Origin: Candidatus Rifleibacteriota bacterium
GTDB lineage: Bacteria; Muiribacteriota; Ozemobacteria; Ozemobacterales; Ozemobacteraceae
Direction of reading: 5' to 3'
Length of the DNA: 64,000 bases
NCBI GenBank assembly: GCA_017417215.1
Contig: JAFPZP010000099.1
Coordinates: forward strand, 1 to 64,000
In this document: piece after piece, positions 16,377-24,822 of the stretch
Layout: each line of letters begins with the position of its first letter
Numbering within the stretch: the stretch's first letter is position 1
Notes under the pieces: model-generated
Told to the model about the DNA's origin: nothing
What the model saw: the letters and a program-made list of their open reading frames with translations, nothing else
Databases searched by the model: none
Translations under genes and position numbers: made by a program

Positions 16377-17144
16377 TTAATATTCTTCATCAGAATTAAT
16401 TTTTAATTCTGTATGCCAATTCTGATTCAACCTTTTATCGTTCCAAATAGCGTTAAAAAATTCAGGATAAACAATATCATAAAAATCAGCAAGTATAACA
16501 TCTTTCTGATTTTGTCTAAGTTTTTCGCCAATTTGTTTGTTGTCATAATCTTGGGGGTGAAGCACGTCAACCAACTGAAGAGTTATCTGGTAGTAAAACT
16601 GCATTTTACTGCTATCAACTTCTGTGGTAATGCCAATGTCTTTAATTTCAAAAAAGTTAATGTTATTTGATAGTATTTTAGAAGTGGTTTTTGAATTGAA
16701 AGTTTCTTCTCTTATAAGAGTATAAGGTGCTGATTCCCCTTCTATCTTATAGGTTATTTTTGAGGGAATACGATTGTTTTCAGCGTTTTCATCTGTAGGA
16801 TTCTCAAAAATATCACTGTAACTTTGGTGAATAGGAAAAGAGTAAAACTGGTATATGTAATTTGGAGCATCGCCACTTTTGGTAAGAATATTACTGAAAG
16901 AATAGATTCCTGCGTCTGGAACTTTAAAACAAGCCATTTTTAAATCGGCATATATTTGCTGCAAAATATTTCTTGCTTTCAGGGTGGTTTCTATTCTAAG
17001 CATTCCTTTTAATGATGTGTTTGTTCCAGAACGTAGCATCATGAATACTGGTCCTAAAATGAGCATGAGACAGATGGCAGCAATCATTAATTCAACAAGT
17101 GTAAAAGCACAACGGTTTATTCTTTTCTTATTTAGTCTTACCAT
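16377..17144 (-). CDS. Prepilin-type N-terminal cleavage protein (PulJ/PilW-like)
   Basis: About 255 residues. The N-terminus has basic residues then CAFTLVELMIAAICLMLILG, a class III (prepilin peptidase) signal with Glu at mature position 5. The rest is a soluble minor-pseudopilin-like domain. I place the start at the ATG at 17142-17144, since it overlaps the stop of the upstream pseudopilin gene (ATGGTAA) and leaves a short leader; longer versions to 17156 or 17198 are possible. It is the last gene of a three-gene pseudopilin operon. Likely a tip component of a type IV pilus or type II secretion pseudopilus. Confidence 0.8.
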   Translation of the reverse strand: MVRLNKKRINRCAFTLVELMIAAICLMLILGPVFMMLRSGTNTSLKGMLRIETTLKARNILQQIYADLKMACFKVPDAGIYSFSNILTKSGDAPNYIYQFYSFPIHQSYSDIFENPTDENAENNRIPSKITYKIEGESAPYTLIREETFNSKTTSKILSNNINFFEIKDIGITTEVDSSKMQFYYQITLQLVDVLHPQDYDNKQIGEKLRQNQKDVILADFYDIVYPEFFNAIWNDKRLNQNWHTELKINSDEEY

Positions 17145-17605
17145 TTGGGTTTCCATACTATATTTGATTCTAATATGATTGACTCTTTGCGAAACCATAC
17201 TTCAGCCTTACTCATATTTCTGGGAGCAACAGTAACTTTTATATTTATATATTTGCCGCTACTGTTAGGGGTAAGGTCTATTCTTCGTTGGAAAGATTCC
17301 GCATCAGCAGGATACTGTAAGGCAAGTTTGGGATCAAATGTTATATTCGTAAATTCTCCTATTTTATAAGGAGCAGGACATAATTTATGGTTTTTAGAGA
17401 TAGCTAAAACTGTTTCATAGCCTAAGCCTCTGAAAACTTCAATGGGTTCTCGTGCTAAAGAGAAGCATAAAGTTTCGAAATAGGCATCCATAGAACTCCT
17501 ATTAGAGGTTTGATTGAGCATAAAAATAGAAAGAATGACAACCATCATCAATGCCATAGCAATGATGATTTCCATTAATGTGAAAGCTTTTCGTTTATTA
17601 ATCAT
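17138..17605 (-). CDS. Prepilin-type N-terminal cleavage protein (PilV/GspI-like)
   Basis: 155 residues. The leader MINKRK is followed by AFTLMEIIIAMALMMVVIL, the typical prepilin peptidase site and hydrophobic helix with Glu at mature position 5. The rest is a small soluble domain. Its start overlaps the stop of the 721-residue gene by four bases and its end overlaps the next pseudopilin gene, so the three are translated in series. Probably a minor (pseudo)pilin. Confidence 0.82.
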   Translation of the reverse strand: MINKRKAFTLMEIIIAMALMMVVILSIFMLNQTSNRSSMDAYFETLCFSLAREPIEVFRGLGYETVLAISKNHKLCPAPYKIGEFTNITFDPKLALQYPADAESFQRRIDLTPNSSGKYINIKVTVAPRNMSKAEVWFRKESIILESNIVWKPKW

Positions 17606-19767
17606 TCGTTTTCAATAACTCTTTCGAAAGTAACCCAATTTGCTATATTTACCTGATAAACATCTCTTGTCGGAGCTAATGCTTCATCATATGTAATTTT
17701 ATGTGAGTCTGTTTCCTTCCATTGTTTTATATTCAGATAATCAACTGCTAATGAACCCTTTAAATCTAATTTATCATTAACTACGATTCTGCCGTCAGAC
17801 CCCATATTTAATCCTGAACCATCAGGACCTTTCATAGAAATAAGAGCTGCTTCTATGGTTTTCGAAGTATTTATTATTACATTGCCATTTCTGGCAAATA
17901 ATACTACTACGCTGTCTTTATTAGCTTTTTTTATAGCCCCTTTTATATTTATGTTCCTTGCGATTAAAACACCGCTGCCTTCAACTGTTATGTCGCCATT
18001 TTCTCCAAGTACAACGTCACTAGAACAATGAATAATTCCTCTTAGTTTGAGCTTATTCTTTTCTAATATGCCTAATTCTTGCAGTTCTTCAAGTTTATTA
18101 ACGTCGTTCACATATCTTTTATTAAAAAGATTAAAGTGAGCGAAAGGATACTGTGCTTCATATGGTCTGCTGTTCCCTATATATTCTCTGTTATGAAAAT
18201 CATCCTGGCTTATGATAGGTGGCTCATCTTTTAATTGGTAAGAGTATTCGTTATTGATAAAAGTAAAGGCTCTTGAAGCTATTGACGGGGTTTGATTGTC
18301 ATCATGAGTCTTTATAAAATTATAAAGTTCCTCATAATTTATTTTGGGTTTTATGTTGGTTTTATATTCATTTGAATTAAATATTGCACTATAATTATAA
18401 TTGTAACAAATTACTGGTGTTTTAAGAGTATCTTTTACTGTTTGAGGACTTTCTTTTATAACGTATAAATCTTTGGATTCAATTATATCATCTAGAGGCC
18501 AAGGCATATCTTTTTTCACTGTTACATTAATAACACATTTTGATAAATCTACTAAGAAATATCCATAGTTAAAGAATTGTTTTCTGATATCGGAATCTAA
18601 AATTTCGTCTAATCTTTCTTTGGGGTTTATTTTTATGCCATCAAAATAGTTGTAGTTATTGTTCGTAACAAATAAATGTTGTTTTTCTACGGCATTTTTT
18701 GAAGAAGTATTTCTTTCGTTCTTTAAAGTATCAGTGTTAATATGTTCATCTGTTATTGGAAGTTTTTGATGTTTAAATAATGCTTTGTGACCTGTTATAG
18801 AATTAACAGATGTTACAGTACAATCATCTCCTAAATATAATCCTGTATATGATGCTATTATTCCTGCTCTAAATGATGGTAAAAACTTATCAACATCTTG
18901 ATCTTCTGCTTCTAATAAATCTATAACTTTATTGCCATTAGGAATAAAGTCTTTGGTTTTATCAGACAAATTTAAAAAAGTATAATGGTCGTGGTCTGTT
19001 CCGAAGTGAACTTTGCCAAGAGTGGAACCACTGCCGGCATTTATTTCTAATTGTACTTTTTTGTCTGGATTCAAACTGAAACCTAAATCAGAACTATTTC
19101 CTAGAAACTCATTTTGTCCTTGTCTGATAAACAAAGCGTAGTCAAGAACTCTGTTGCCGGCATAGTTTTCATCTCTTTCCTTTTTACTGAGTAAAGAGAC
19201 AACCTTGTAATCATGGTGTCTAACTATAGTACAAGCCCCTGGAAAATTCTTTTTGTATTTTTCTTTGGCTTTGGCTGTTGTAACTATTTCTATTGTTCCT
19301 ATACCTTCATTTTTATAAAAAACATTTCCCTGATAGTTACAATTTCTAAAGTCTACAATTCTTGCTTCAGCAGTAATATCCATGCGGTCGCCCATGATGT
19401 TTTCAGCCATTTTTACGGTTGCAGGGATATCTATTTTTATGCAGTTTGAACTTGTTCTTTTGAAATCAGGTGCATATATAGAAGTTCTGTCTATTATTTT
19501 TCTTAGAATAGAGCTTCCGTCTAAATCATCGTAACTTTTACTATTAGGATTGTCTGTTTTGTCATAAAGGTATTTAAATGCTTCTTCTTGAGCCGCAGCA
19601 GCTATTTGTCTTGCCATTTCTGAGGTTTGAAAACGATGTACTGCGCTTTGAGCGTTTCTACTGCTTACATGAAACTGAACAACTAAAATACCAAGAATAA
19701 TTAGTGTAAAAAGGACAAAGAAAACAGCTATACCTTTTTTGCTATTTGTCTGCCTTTTTAATCTCAT
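17602..19767 (-). CDS. Large PilX/GspK-like membrane-anchored protein
   Basis: 721 residues. A basic N-terminus (MRLKRQTNSKKG) precedes one membrane helix (IAVFFVLFTLIILGILVVQF), then SSRNAQSAVHRFQTSEMARQIAAAAQEEAF, similar in style to PilX/GspK-like minor pilins, although a classical cleavage site with Glu5 is absent. Residues about 600-690 include VVLGENGDITVEGSGVLIA and similar turns that look like a beta-helix. It starts the operon that continues into two pseudopilin genes with four-base overlaps. A scaffold or tip adhesin role in a pilus or pseudopilus is likely, but the large middle domain is unrecognised. Confidence 0.65.
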   Translation of the reverse strand: MRLKRQTNSKKGIAVFFVLFTLIILGILVVQFHVSSRNAQSAVHRFQTSEMARQIAAAAQEEAFKYLYDKTDNPNSKSYDDLDGSSILRKIIDRTSIYAPDFKRTSSNCIKIDIPATVKMAENIMGDRMDITAEARIVDFRNCNYQGNVFYKNEGIGTIEIVTTAKAKEKYKKNFPGACTIVRHHDYKVVSLLSKKERDENYAGNRVLDYALFIRQGQNEFLGNSSDLGFSLNPDKKVQLEINAGSGSTLGKVHFGTDHDHYTFLNLSDKTKDFIPNGNKVIDLLEAEDQDVDKFLPSFRAGIIASYTGLYLGDDCTVTSVNSITGHKALFKHQKLPITDEHINTDTLKNERNTSSKNAVEKQHLFVTNNNYNYFDGIKINPKERLDEILDSDIRKQFFNYGYFLVDLSKCVINVTVKKDMPWPLDDIIESKDLYVIKESPQTVKDTLKTPVICYNYNYSAIFNSNEYKTNIKPKINYEELYNFIKTHDDNQTPSIASRAFTFINNEYSYQLKDEPPIISQDDFHNREYIGNSRPYEAQYPFAHFNLFNKRYVNDVNKLEELQELGILEKNKLKLRGIIHCSSDVVLGENGDITVEGSGVLIARNINIKGAIKKANKDSVVVLFARNGNVIINTSKTIEAALISMKGPDGSGLNMGSDGRIVVNDKLDLKGSLAVDYLNIKQWKETDSHKITYDEALAPTRDVYQVNIANWVTFERVIENE

Positions 19768-19791
19768 TTCTTAAAACCTTTTCAAATAAAA

Positions 19792-20271
19792 TTATAATGG
19801 TTGCCAGTTTTCTATTCTTTCTTTTAAGAACTTTATGTGAGTTTTCGAGATTTTTTGTTCTAATTCTATCCTAGAACGTTTGGCATCTTCGTCTCCATGT
19901 TTTTCTGCCAAACTATACCAGAAATATGCTTCTTCTAAATCTTGTTCAACACCCTCACCATTTTCGTAGAGTGTTGCTAAACTAAATTGAGCATTGGGGT
20001 GGTTTCTTTCGGCGGCTTTGGTATACCATCTGGCGGCCTGAACAAAGTCTTGTTTGACATGCATTCCACAATAGTACATGAAAGCTATGTTAACCATCGC
20101 CTCTGCATCGCCTTTTTCGGCTTTAGGCAGGAATATTTCTGCTGCTTCTTTATAATCACCTCTAAGATAAGCCTTAGAAGCTTCTTTAAGGTTTAACTCC
20201 TTTTTACAACAACCAGTTGCAAAAACCAGCAGTACTGAGAACAAAATTATAAAAGCTGTAGTCTTTTTCAT
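19792..20271 (-). CDS. Sel1-repeat lipoprotein
   Basis: 159 residues. Signal peptide with lipobox ATGC near residues 18-21. Then come three Sel1-type helical repeats: AYLRGDYKEAAEIFLPKAEKG, AMVNIAFMYYCGMHVKQDF and AQFSLATLYENGEGVEQDL, each with the usual A-x-x-x-L/W spacing. Sel1 repeats mediate protein-protein contacts. It lies 24 bases upstream of the 721-residue pilus-type gene and may be the first gene of that operon. Function beyond binding is not readable. Confidence 0.85.
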   Translation of the reverse strand: MKKTTAFIILFSVLLVFATGCCKKELNLKEASKAYLRGDYKEAAEIFLPKAEKGDAEAMVNIAFMYYCGMHVKQDFVQAARWYTKAAERNHPNAQFSLATLYENGEGVEQDLEEAYFWYSLAEKHGDEDAKRSRIELEQKISKTHIKFLKERIENWQPL

Positions 20272-20579
20272 TCTGATTATTTCCTAAAGAGTTGTTATTA
20301 AAATCCTATATGTTTTTTAGCTATTTGTCAAAATTTACTCTATATTTCTTATTTATCAAGAAAAAGTATTTAGAAGAAATAAAAAAAAATAAAAAAAATA
20401 TAAACTAGTGAAATTTGATAGAAAAATTAAGCAAAATAAAGAAAAATTATAAAAATTGCCAATAACTTTCTAAAATTAAAGTATTAAATGAAATTAATCC
20501 CACCGAAAGATATATTAAGAGGACTAAGACGAATCGGATAACCCCCCTCTTGGCCTGAAAAATTAAGGAGCAAACCTAA
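20272..20579 (+). other. AT-rich intergenic leader region
   Basis: No gene is seen. The first part is nearly pure A/T. A possible promoter is TTGCCA (20456-20461), 17 bases, AAGTAT (20479-20484). Downstream, AAGAGG (20517-20522) can pair with CCTCTT (20546-20551) around a GC-richer loop, just before a GGAG ribosome binding site for the small ORF at 20580. This could be a structured 5' UTR, but I cannot match it to a known riboswitch. Confidence 0.35.
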
Positions 20580-20708
20580 ATGAAAAATATAAATACAAAA
20601 AAAAGAAATAATGTTCTATACGATGGTATTGTTTGGTTCGTCTCTAAACCTCTGTTTACTACAGTGTTCTTTCCTGAACGCTTAGTAGAAATAAAGATAA
20701 ATAGATAA
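20580..20708 (+). CDS. Small ORF (42 residues), unknown
   Basis: ATG at 20580 follows GGAG by 9 bases and the frame ends with TAA at 20706-20708. The peptide begins MKNINTKKRNNVLYDG and continues with IVWFVSKPLFTTVFFPERL, so it has a basic start, a hydrophobic middle and a charged end. A TAAGGAGG motif follows at once for the next gene at 20724, and no terminator separates them, so it could be a leader peptide or a small partner protein. I do not recognise the family. Confidence 0.45.
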   Translation: MKNINTKKRNNVLYDGIVWFVSKPLFTTVFFPERLVEIKINR

Positions 20709-20723
20709 AATAAGGAGGCAGAT

Positions 20724-22037
20724 ATGTCCTGTATCGATGAATTAACAAATAAGGTGCTAACTTCTGTTGTTGGAGCAAATACATCAAATACTGTTTCAAA
20801 CGCTGAGTCATCAGAAAATGCTGGCAATGAATTCGAATCAGTAATGATACAAGCTCTTAAAAACTGCAACGGGAAGCGCCCAGAACATGTCTGCTGCTGC
20901 GGAAATCATTCTGTTGAAGAAAATGATGAAGTAAGTGAAGAAATTCCTGCAGTATCAGAAGAAGATGCTAATAGCCTGGCTGTTGCAGTTGAAGAAGCAG
21001 AAAAGGCAGACAAATCTGAAGCAACAGAAGAAGAAAAACTAACTGCTGGTTCCTGCTTCACAATGTTCATTAGAATCAGCGCTCGCATTAGTACTGAAGT
21101 TGGTCATGCTATGAGCGGAAAATTCAGAGATACTACTTTAGCTTTCGCAGATGCACTTAAGGCAGACAAATCCCACAATGAAAATTTGTTGAATGTTTAC
21201 ATGAAGAAAACAGAAGATATGATTTCTTCACAGACTGAAGAACTGAAGAATTATCTTAGCTCTTACTTAGATAATATGTTTTCTGCAGTTAAAACTTCTT
21301 TAAGCGGCTTAAATTCTACTCTTCTATCTTCTTCTAATTTATTAGGAAATTCGTTCTCTGATTGTTCAAACTTATTGAGTAACTCAAGCTTGTTAAGTTC
21401 TTCTAGCCTTTTGGGTAGTTCTGGCAATTCACTGGCTTCATCATTACTTTCAAGCTTAACATCATCTTTAAATAACTATTCAAATTCTTCTAGTCTTGCT
21501 GGTTATTCTGCAATTGATGCTGCAAACACTCAATTAACAGCTTTGCTTAGCGGGACTTCAAATTATTCTTATGGAATAGGAACCAGCCTTAATACTAATA
21601 GATATGCTGGCAGAAATCTGTCTATTATAAAGAGTTCAGAAGTTGAAACCTCTGGAACTGGTGGATTGAAAATGGTTGACACCAAGGGTAACAATACTAC
21701 TGCTGTAGCTTCTACTGGAATTGAAATAGGTGATTCTTCTTCTAAGACTCTATCTACTGCAAGCTCTTCATCAAGTAATTCTGGAGCTTCTTCAAGCTCT
21801 TCTAAAGATTCAAGTGTAGTTGTTGCTGTAAATGAACCAGAATCTGCCAATGATTCAGATGTTGAAGTTAAATTAGTCAGCAATAGTAGTGATGACAGCT
21901 ATGTTGAAGCTTTTAAACGCAAAAACCATATTATGGATTTGTTCAAAAATATGATTCTTAGTTCTTTGAATGGTCAGGAAGATAATGACAACGGAATTAA
22001 GCATATTGATGCTAAGATTAGCGTCTCAATCGTGTAA
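20724..22037 (+). CDS. Ser-rich protein of unknown function
   Basis: 437 residues with no signal peptide or membrane helix seen. Residues 1-50 are polar. A cysteine-rich spot, HVCCCGNH, is near 55-62 and could bind metal. Residues about 65-105 are strongly acidic, and about 110-185 look helical (TEDMISSQTEELKNYLSSYL). A long Ser/Leu/Asn low-complexity region spans about 190-260 (repeating S-S-L-L and S-S-N-L-L), with another Ser-rich stretch near 340-360. A TAAGGAGG ribosome binding site precedes the ATG. A strong terminator follows. Good initiation signals and stable codon use argue for a real gene. No family recognised. Confidence 0.7.
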   Translation: MSCIDELTNKVLTSVVGANTSNTVSNAESSENAGNEFESVMIQALKNCNGKRPEHVCCCGNHSVEENDEVSEEIPAVSEEDANSLAVAVEEAEKADKSEATEEEKLTAGSCFTMFIRISARISTEVGHAMSGKFRDTTLAFADALKADKSHNENLLNVYMKKTEDMISSQTEELKNYLSSYLDNMFSAVKTSLSGLNSTLLSSSNLLGNSFSDCSNLLSNSSLLSSSSLLGSSGNSLASSLLSSLTSSLNNYSNSSSLAGYSAIDAANTQLTALLSGTSNYSYGIGTSLNTNRYAGRNLSIIKSSEVETSGTGGLKMVDTKGNNTTAVASTGIEIGDSSSKTLSTASSSSSNSGASSSSSKDSSVVVAVNEPESANDSDVEVKLVSNSSDDSYVEAFKRKNHIMDLFKNMILSSLNGQEDNDNGIKHIDAKISVSIV

Positions 22038-22146
22038 TTTCAGTAACTGGGATTTATAAATAAACAATAAAAACAACAAAAACCAACTACAATAAAAACG
22101 AATTTAAACCTTGAAAGGGAATTTGGGATATATATTTACTAGGGCT

Positions 22147-22175
22147 AGAGCCGCATATTGCGGCTCTCTTTTTTT
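22147..22175 (+). terminator. Intrinsic terminator
   Basis: AGAGCCGCA (22147-22155) and TGCGGCTCT (22159-22167) form a 9-bp stem with a three-base loop, followed by C and seven T. It ends the transcript of the Ser-rich protein gene. Confidence 0.92.
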
Positions 22176-23025
22176 ATCTGATTACTGTAAATAAAGCCTG
22201 TTTCGTATTGTAGCAAAGAGTTAGATCATTGTTGTCATAAGGTTGTAAAACAGTTTTTAAATAGTCTTTAAATCTTTCCCTTGTTGTTTCGCTAACTTCT
22301 TTTATGCCACTTTTTTTAAATAAAACATTGCAGGCTTCATCAACGTCTTTGAATATCCATCTGAATGGGCGCTGTATTATTTCGAGAGATGGGAGCATAC
22401 CATGGTCTATCATAGCATAGTAAATCATAGCTATACGTAGGCGTTCCATTGGTATGTCGTATTCACCTAGAATCCTTCTCATTTCATCGTCTAAATGTGA
22501 ATCTGCATGTGGAATTAGAATGATTAACCTTTTTAGAGTTGCTTTATAGAGCTTTTCTAAAGTTTCACCTAGTCTTGCCTTGTGCTCAGAATCAGTAGAA
22601 ATAACCCCTAGACCACTCATGCATAAAACAGTATCGAATTGAACCTGGAAATTAGATTCTAACCATCTGCTTTGGACACATTCTATTTCAGGAGCATTTT
22701 CTTTTTCTGCCTGGAGTTTTAATTCTTTTAGCATTTCAGAAGAAAAATCGGTAGCGACTACTTTGCAGCCTCTTAAAGATAGTGGAATTGCAAAGGTGCC
22801 AGGACCGCAGGCTACATCAAGAACGGTTTCGCCTTTTTCCCATTTAAACTTGTTTAAGAATTCTTCCGATTCTGCTCGGCCTTTAGGTGAATGAGCAGAT
22901 TTTGAGAGGTTTTTGGCAGCAGAATCCCAATATTCAGGTGTTTCTTTTGAAGAATTGTCACCAAAATTAAGTGCCAATCTATGTTTATAAAAATCTCTTA
23001 GTTCTTCAAAGTCTTTTGATCTCAT
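22174..23025 (-). CDS. Class I SAM-dependent methyltransferase
   Basis: 283 residues. The S-adenosylmethionine-binding motif I is GETVLDVACGPGTFAIPLS near residues 68-86, followed by motif II with an acidic end (VVATDFSSEML). The C-terminal 130 residues are a family-specific helical domain. The start GxG pattern and length fit small-molecule methyltransferases. Substrate unknown. It is preceded by about 90 bases without a gene, so it is likely a separate transcript from the radical SAM gene upstream. Confidence 0.88.
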   Translation of the reverse strand: MRSKDFEELRDFYKHRLALNFGDNSSKETPEYWDSAAKNLSKSAHSPKGRAESEEFLNKFKWEKGETVLDVACGPGTFAIPLSLRGCKVVATDFSSEMLKELKLQAEKENAPEIECVQSRWLESNFQVQFDTVLCMSGLGVISTDSEHKARLGETLEKLYKATLKRLIILIPHADSHLDDEMRRILGEYDIPMERLRIAMIYYAMIDHGMLPSLEIIQRPFRWIFKDVDEACNVLFKKSGIKEVSETTRERFKDYLKTVLQPYDNNDLTLCYNTKQALFTVIR

Positions 23026-23118
23026 AGATTTTTGTGGATTTCTCTCTAGTTAATTAATTCTTTAACTAAAAATTATCAAATAATATAGTCAAAAGCAATT
23101 TTTTTAATATTAATGATA

Positions 23119-23778
23119 TTATGATTCAAATGGTCTTACTCTAAGTTTTACGCCTAATTCATCGCAGATTTTCTGGCAAAGCTTTATTTTTTCTTCAGAC
23201 ATTACTTTTTCAACAACAGTAAAAACTACATTAGGAACATATTTTTTTGCTTTGGCTGCAAAATCTTTTATTGCTTCATAGGATTGAATTCCAAATTTAG
23301 AGCGAGTTAAAGCTAAGTATTCTTCTGCATTTGGTGCGTTTAATGAAATAGAAACGGTATTAAATCTATCTTTTAGTTCTGGTGTAATATCTTTATTATG
23401 AATTAGATTTGCAAGACCGTTAGTGTTAACTCTTGTTTTTAAGTTTGGATAAGTCTTTCTTAAATAATCTATAAGTTCGCAAATATCGTATAAGCGTTCT
23501 AATGGTTCGCCAAACCCACAAAAAACCAGTTCGTTAATAAGATTCAAATCATATTTTGAAAACAGATCTTTTACTGTTTGAACACTAGGTTCGCCTTCTT
23601 TTAGCCACAAAGTATTGCTTTCAAACATTTTCTTGGTCTGTCTTAAACAGAAAGTGCAACTACAAGGGCATTTGTTGGTCATATTGACATAAACGTTTTT
23701 CCCTCTAATATCTTCGCATTTTGCTAAGTCTTGATAGCCTTCTTCCCCTTCTTTACCTGTAACATAATATAAAATCAT
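23119..23778 (-). CDS. Radical SAM protein, TatD-associated type
   Basis: 219 residues. The cluster motif CPCSCTFC (CxxxCxxC) is near residues 37-44 within VNMTNKCPCSCTFCLRQTK. A GFGEPLERLYDICELI segment follows near 87-102, corresponding to the SAM-binding glycine motif. Short length and sequence resemble the small radical SAM proteins often found beside TatD, although no tatD is in this window. GGAGG lies 8 bases before the ATG. It starts three bases after the stop of the pyridoxamine kinase gene, so the two form an operon. Substrate unknown. Confidence 0.85.
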   Translation of the reverse strand: MILYYVTGKEGEEGYQDLAKCEDIRGKNVYVNMTNKCPCSCTFCLRQTKKMFESNTLWLKEGEPSVQTVKDLFSKYDLNLINELVFCGFGEPLERLYDICELIDYLRKTYPNLKTRVNTNGLANLIHNKDITPELKDRFNTVSISLNAPNAEEYLALTRSKFGIQSYEAIKDFAAKAKKYVPNVVFTVVEKVMSEEKIKLCQKICDELGVKLRVRPFES

Positions 23779-23781
23779 TTT

Positions 23782-24615
23782 TTAATCCTCCACTAGGTCT
23801 TTTAAGAACATTTCAAAACATAAGCCCCAATAGTTTGGAACTTTGTTATCTTCACAATATTGAATACATTTAGAAACAAAATTTGTGGCTTTTTTTGCGG
23901 ATTCATACAAAGTATGACCGTTCATATACATTCCAGCGATAATAGAACTTACTACGTCGCCTGTTCCACTTCTATCATCACCTATTTTGTCAGACATTAT
24001 AATTTGGTAGTCTTCACCAGTATTATAAATGAAATTTAAAATCTGCTTTTTATTAAAGGGAATTCCTGTTACTACAATATGCTTTGGTCCCTTTTGAGCA
24101 AGCTTTTCGCACATTAAGTCAAGCTTTTCCAAACTGATTTTGCCATCTTGGGGGTATTCAATATCTAATAGAGTGCAGAGCTCTGTAAGGTTAGGGGTCA
24201 AAACTTCTGCAAATTGAACTAAGTGTTTCATCTTGTTACACATTTCAGGAGTATAGGTTTTATATAATTTCCCGTAATCGCCCATTACCGGGTCTACTAA
24301 GATGAAAGTATCTTTTGTTCGGAAACTTTTGATGAAGTCTATTACAATATCTACCTGTTTTTCTGAGCCTAAAAAACCAGTTGCTATAGCATCAAAAGAA
24401 AGGTTGAGATCTTTGTAAGTCTGAATATAATCATTCATTTTTGATGTGTAATCATCAAAAAAGTATACTGGAAATTGAGTGTGGGTGGAAAGGATTGCTG
24501 TAGGTATCGGAACAGCCTGTATTTTCATGGCAGATACAATTGGTGCCATAACAGCAACAGAGCATCTTCCAAAACCAGTAATATCGTTTATTAGTGCTAT
24601 TTTTTTCTGTTTCAT
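23782..24615 (-). CDS. pdxY: Pyridoxamine/pyridoxal kinase (PfkB-like)
   Basis: 277 residues, the usual length. It begins ALINDITGFGRCSVAVMAPI and has AVPTAILSTHT-like sequence (VPIPTAILSTHTQFP) near residues 36-50, which is typical of pyridoxal kinases. The ATP/Mg motif is DPVMGDYGKLY near 108-118, and the catalytic loop GDDRSGTGDVVSS near 213-225 contains the general base Asp. The enzyme phosphorylates vitamin B6 vitamers at the 5' position. It is first in an operon with the small radical SAM gene. A TTGTAT-N18-TATAAT promoter lies 70 bases upstream. Confidence 0.88.
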   Translation of the reverse strand: MKQKKIALINDITGFGRCSVAVMAPIVSAMKIQAVPIPTAILSTHTQFPVYFFDDYTSKMNDYIQTYKDLNLSFDAIATGFLGSEKQVDIVIDFIKSFRTKDTFILVDPVMGDYGKLYKTYTPEMCNKMKHLVQFAEVLTPNLTELCTLLDIEYPQDGKISLEKLDLMCEKLAQKGPKHIVVTGIPFNKKQILNFIYNTGEDYQIIMSDKIGDDRSGTGDVVSSIIAGMYMNGHTLYESAKKATNFVSKCIQYCEDNKVPNYWGLCFEMFLKDLVED

Positions 24616-24684
24616 AATATAATGATTCCCTCCATACTACATAGCAATTAGGAAATATTCCTTCTGATATATGGATTGAATCCT

Positions 24685-24714
24685 ATTATAATACTTAATT
24701 CTGAATTGATACAA
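24685..24714 (-). promoter_or_regulatory. Sigma-70-type promoter of the pyridoxamine kinase operon
   Basis: On the minus strand TTGTAT (24709-24714) and a perfect TATAAT (24685-24690) are 18 bases apart, about 70 bases before the start codon. Confidence 0.6.
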
Positions 24715-24822
24715 TATTTAGCAAATGTAAATAAAAGTAGAAAAAAATTTAATTTCTAGTTGCTCATTATTAGGTTGATAGGGTAAATTTATAAACAACA
24801 TAAGAATAAGGAATGAAATAAA

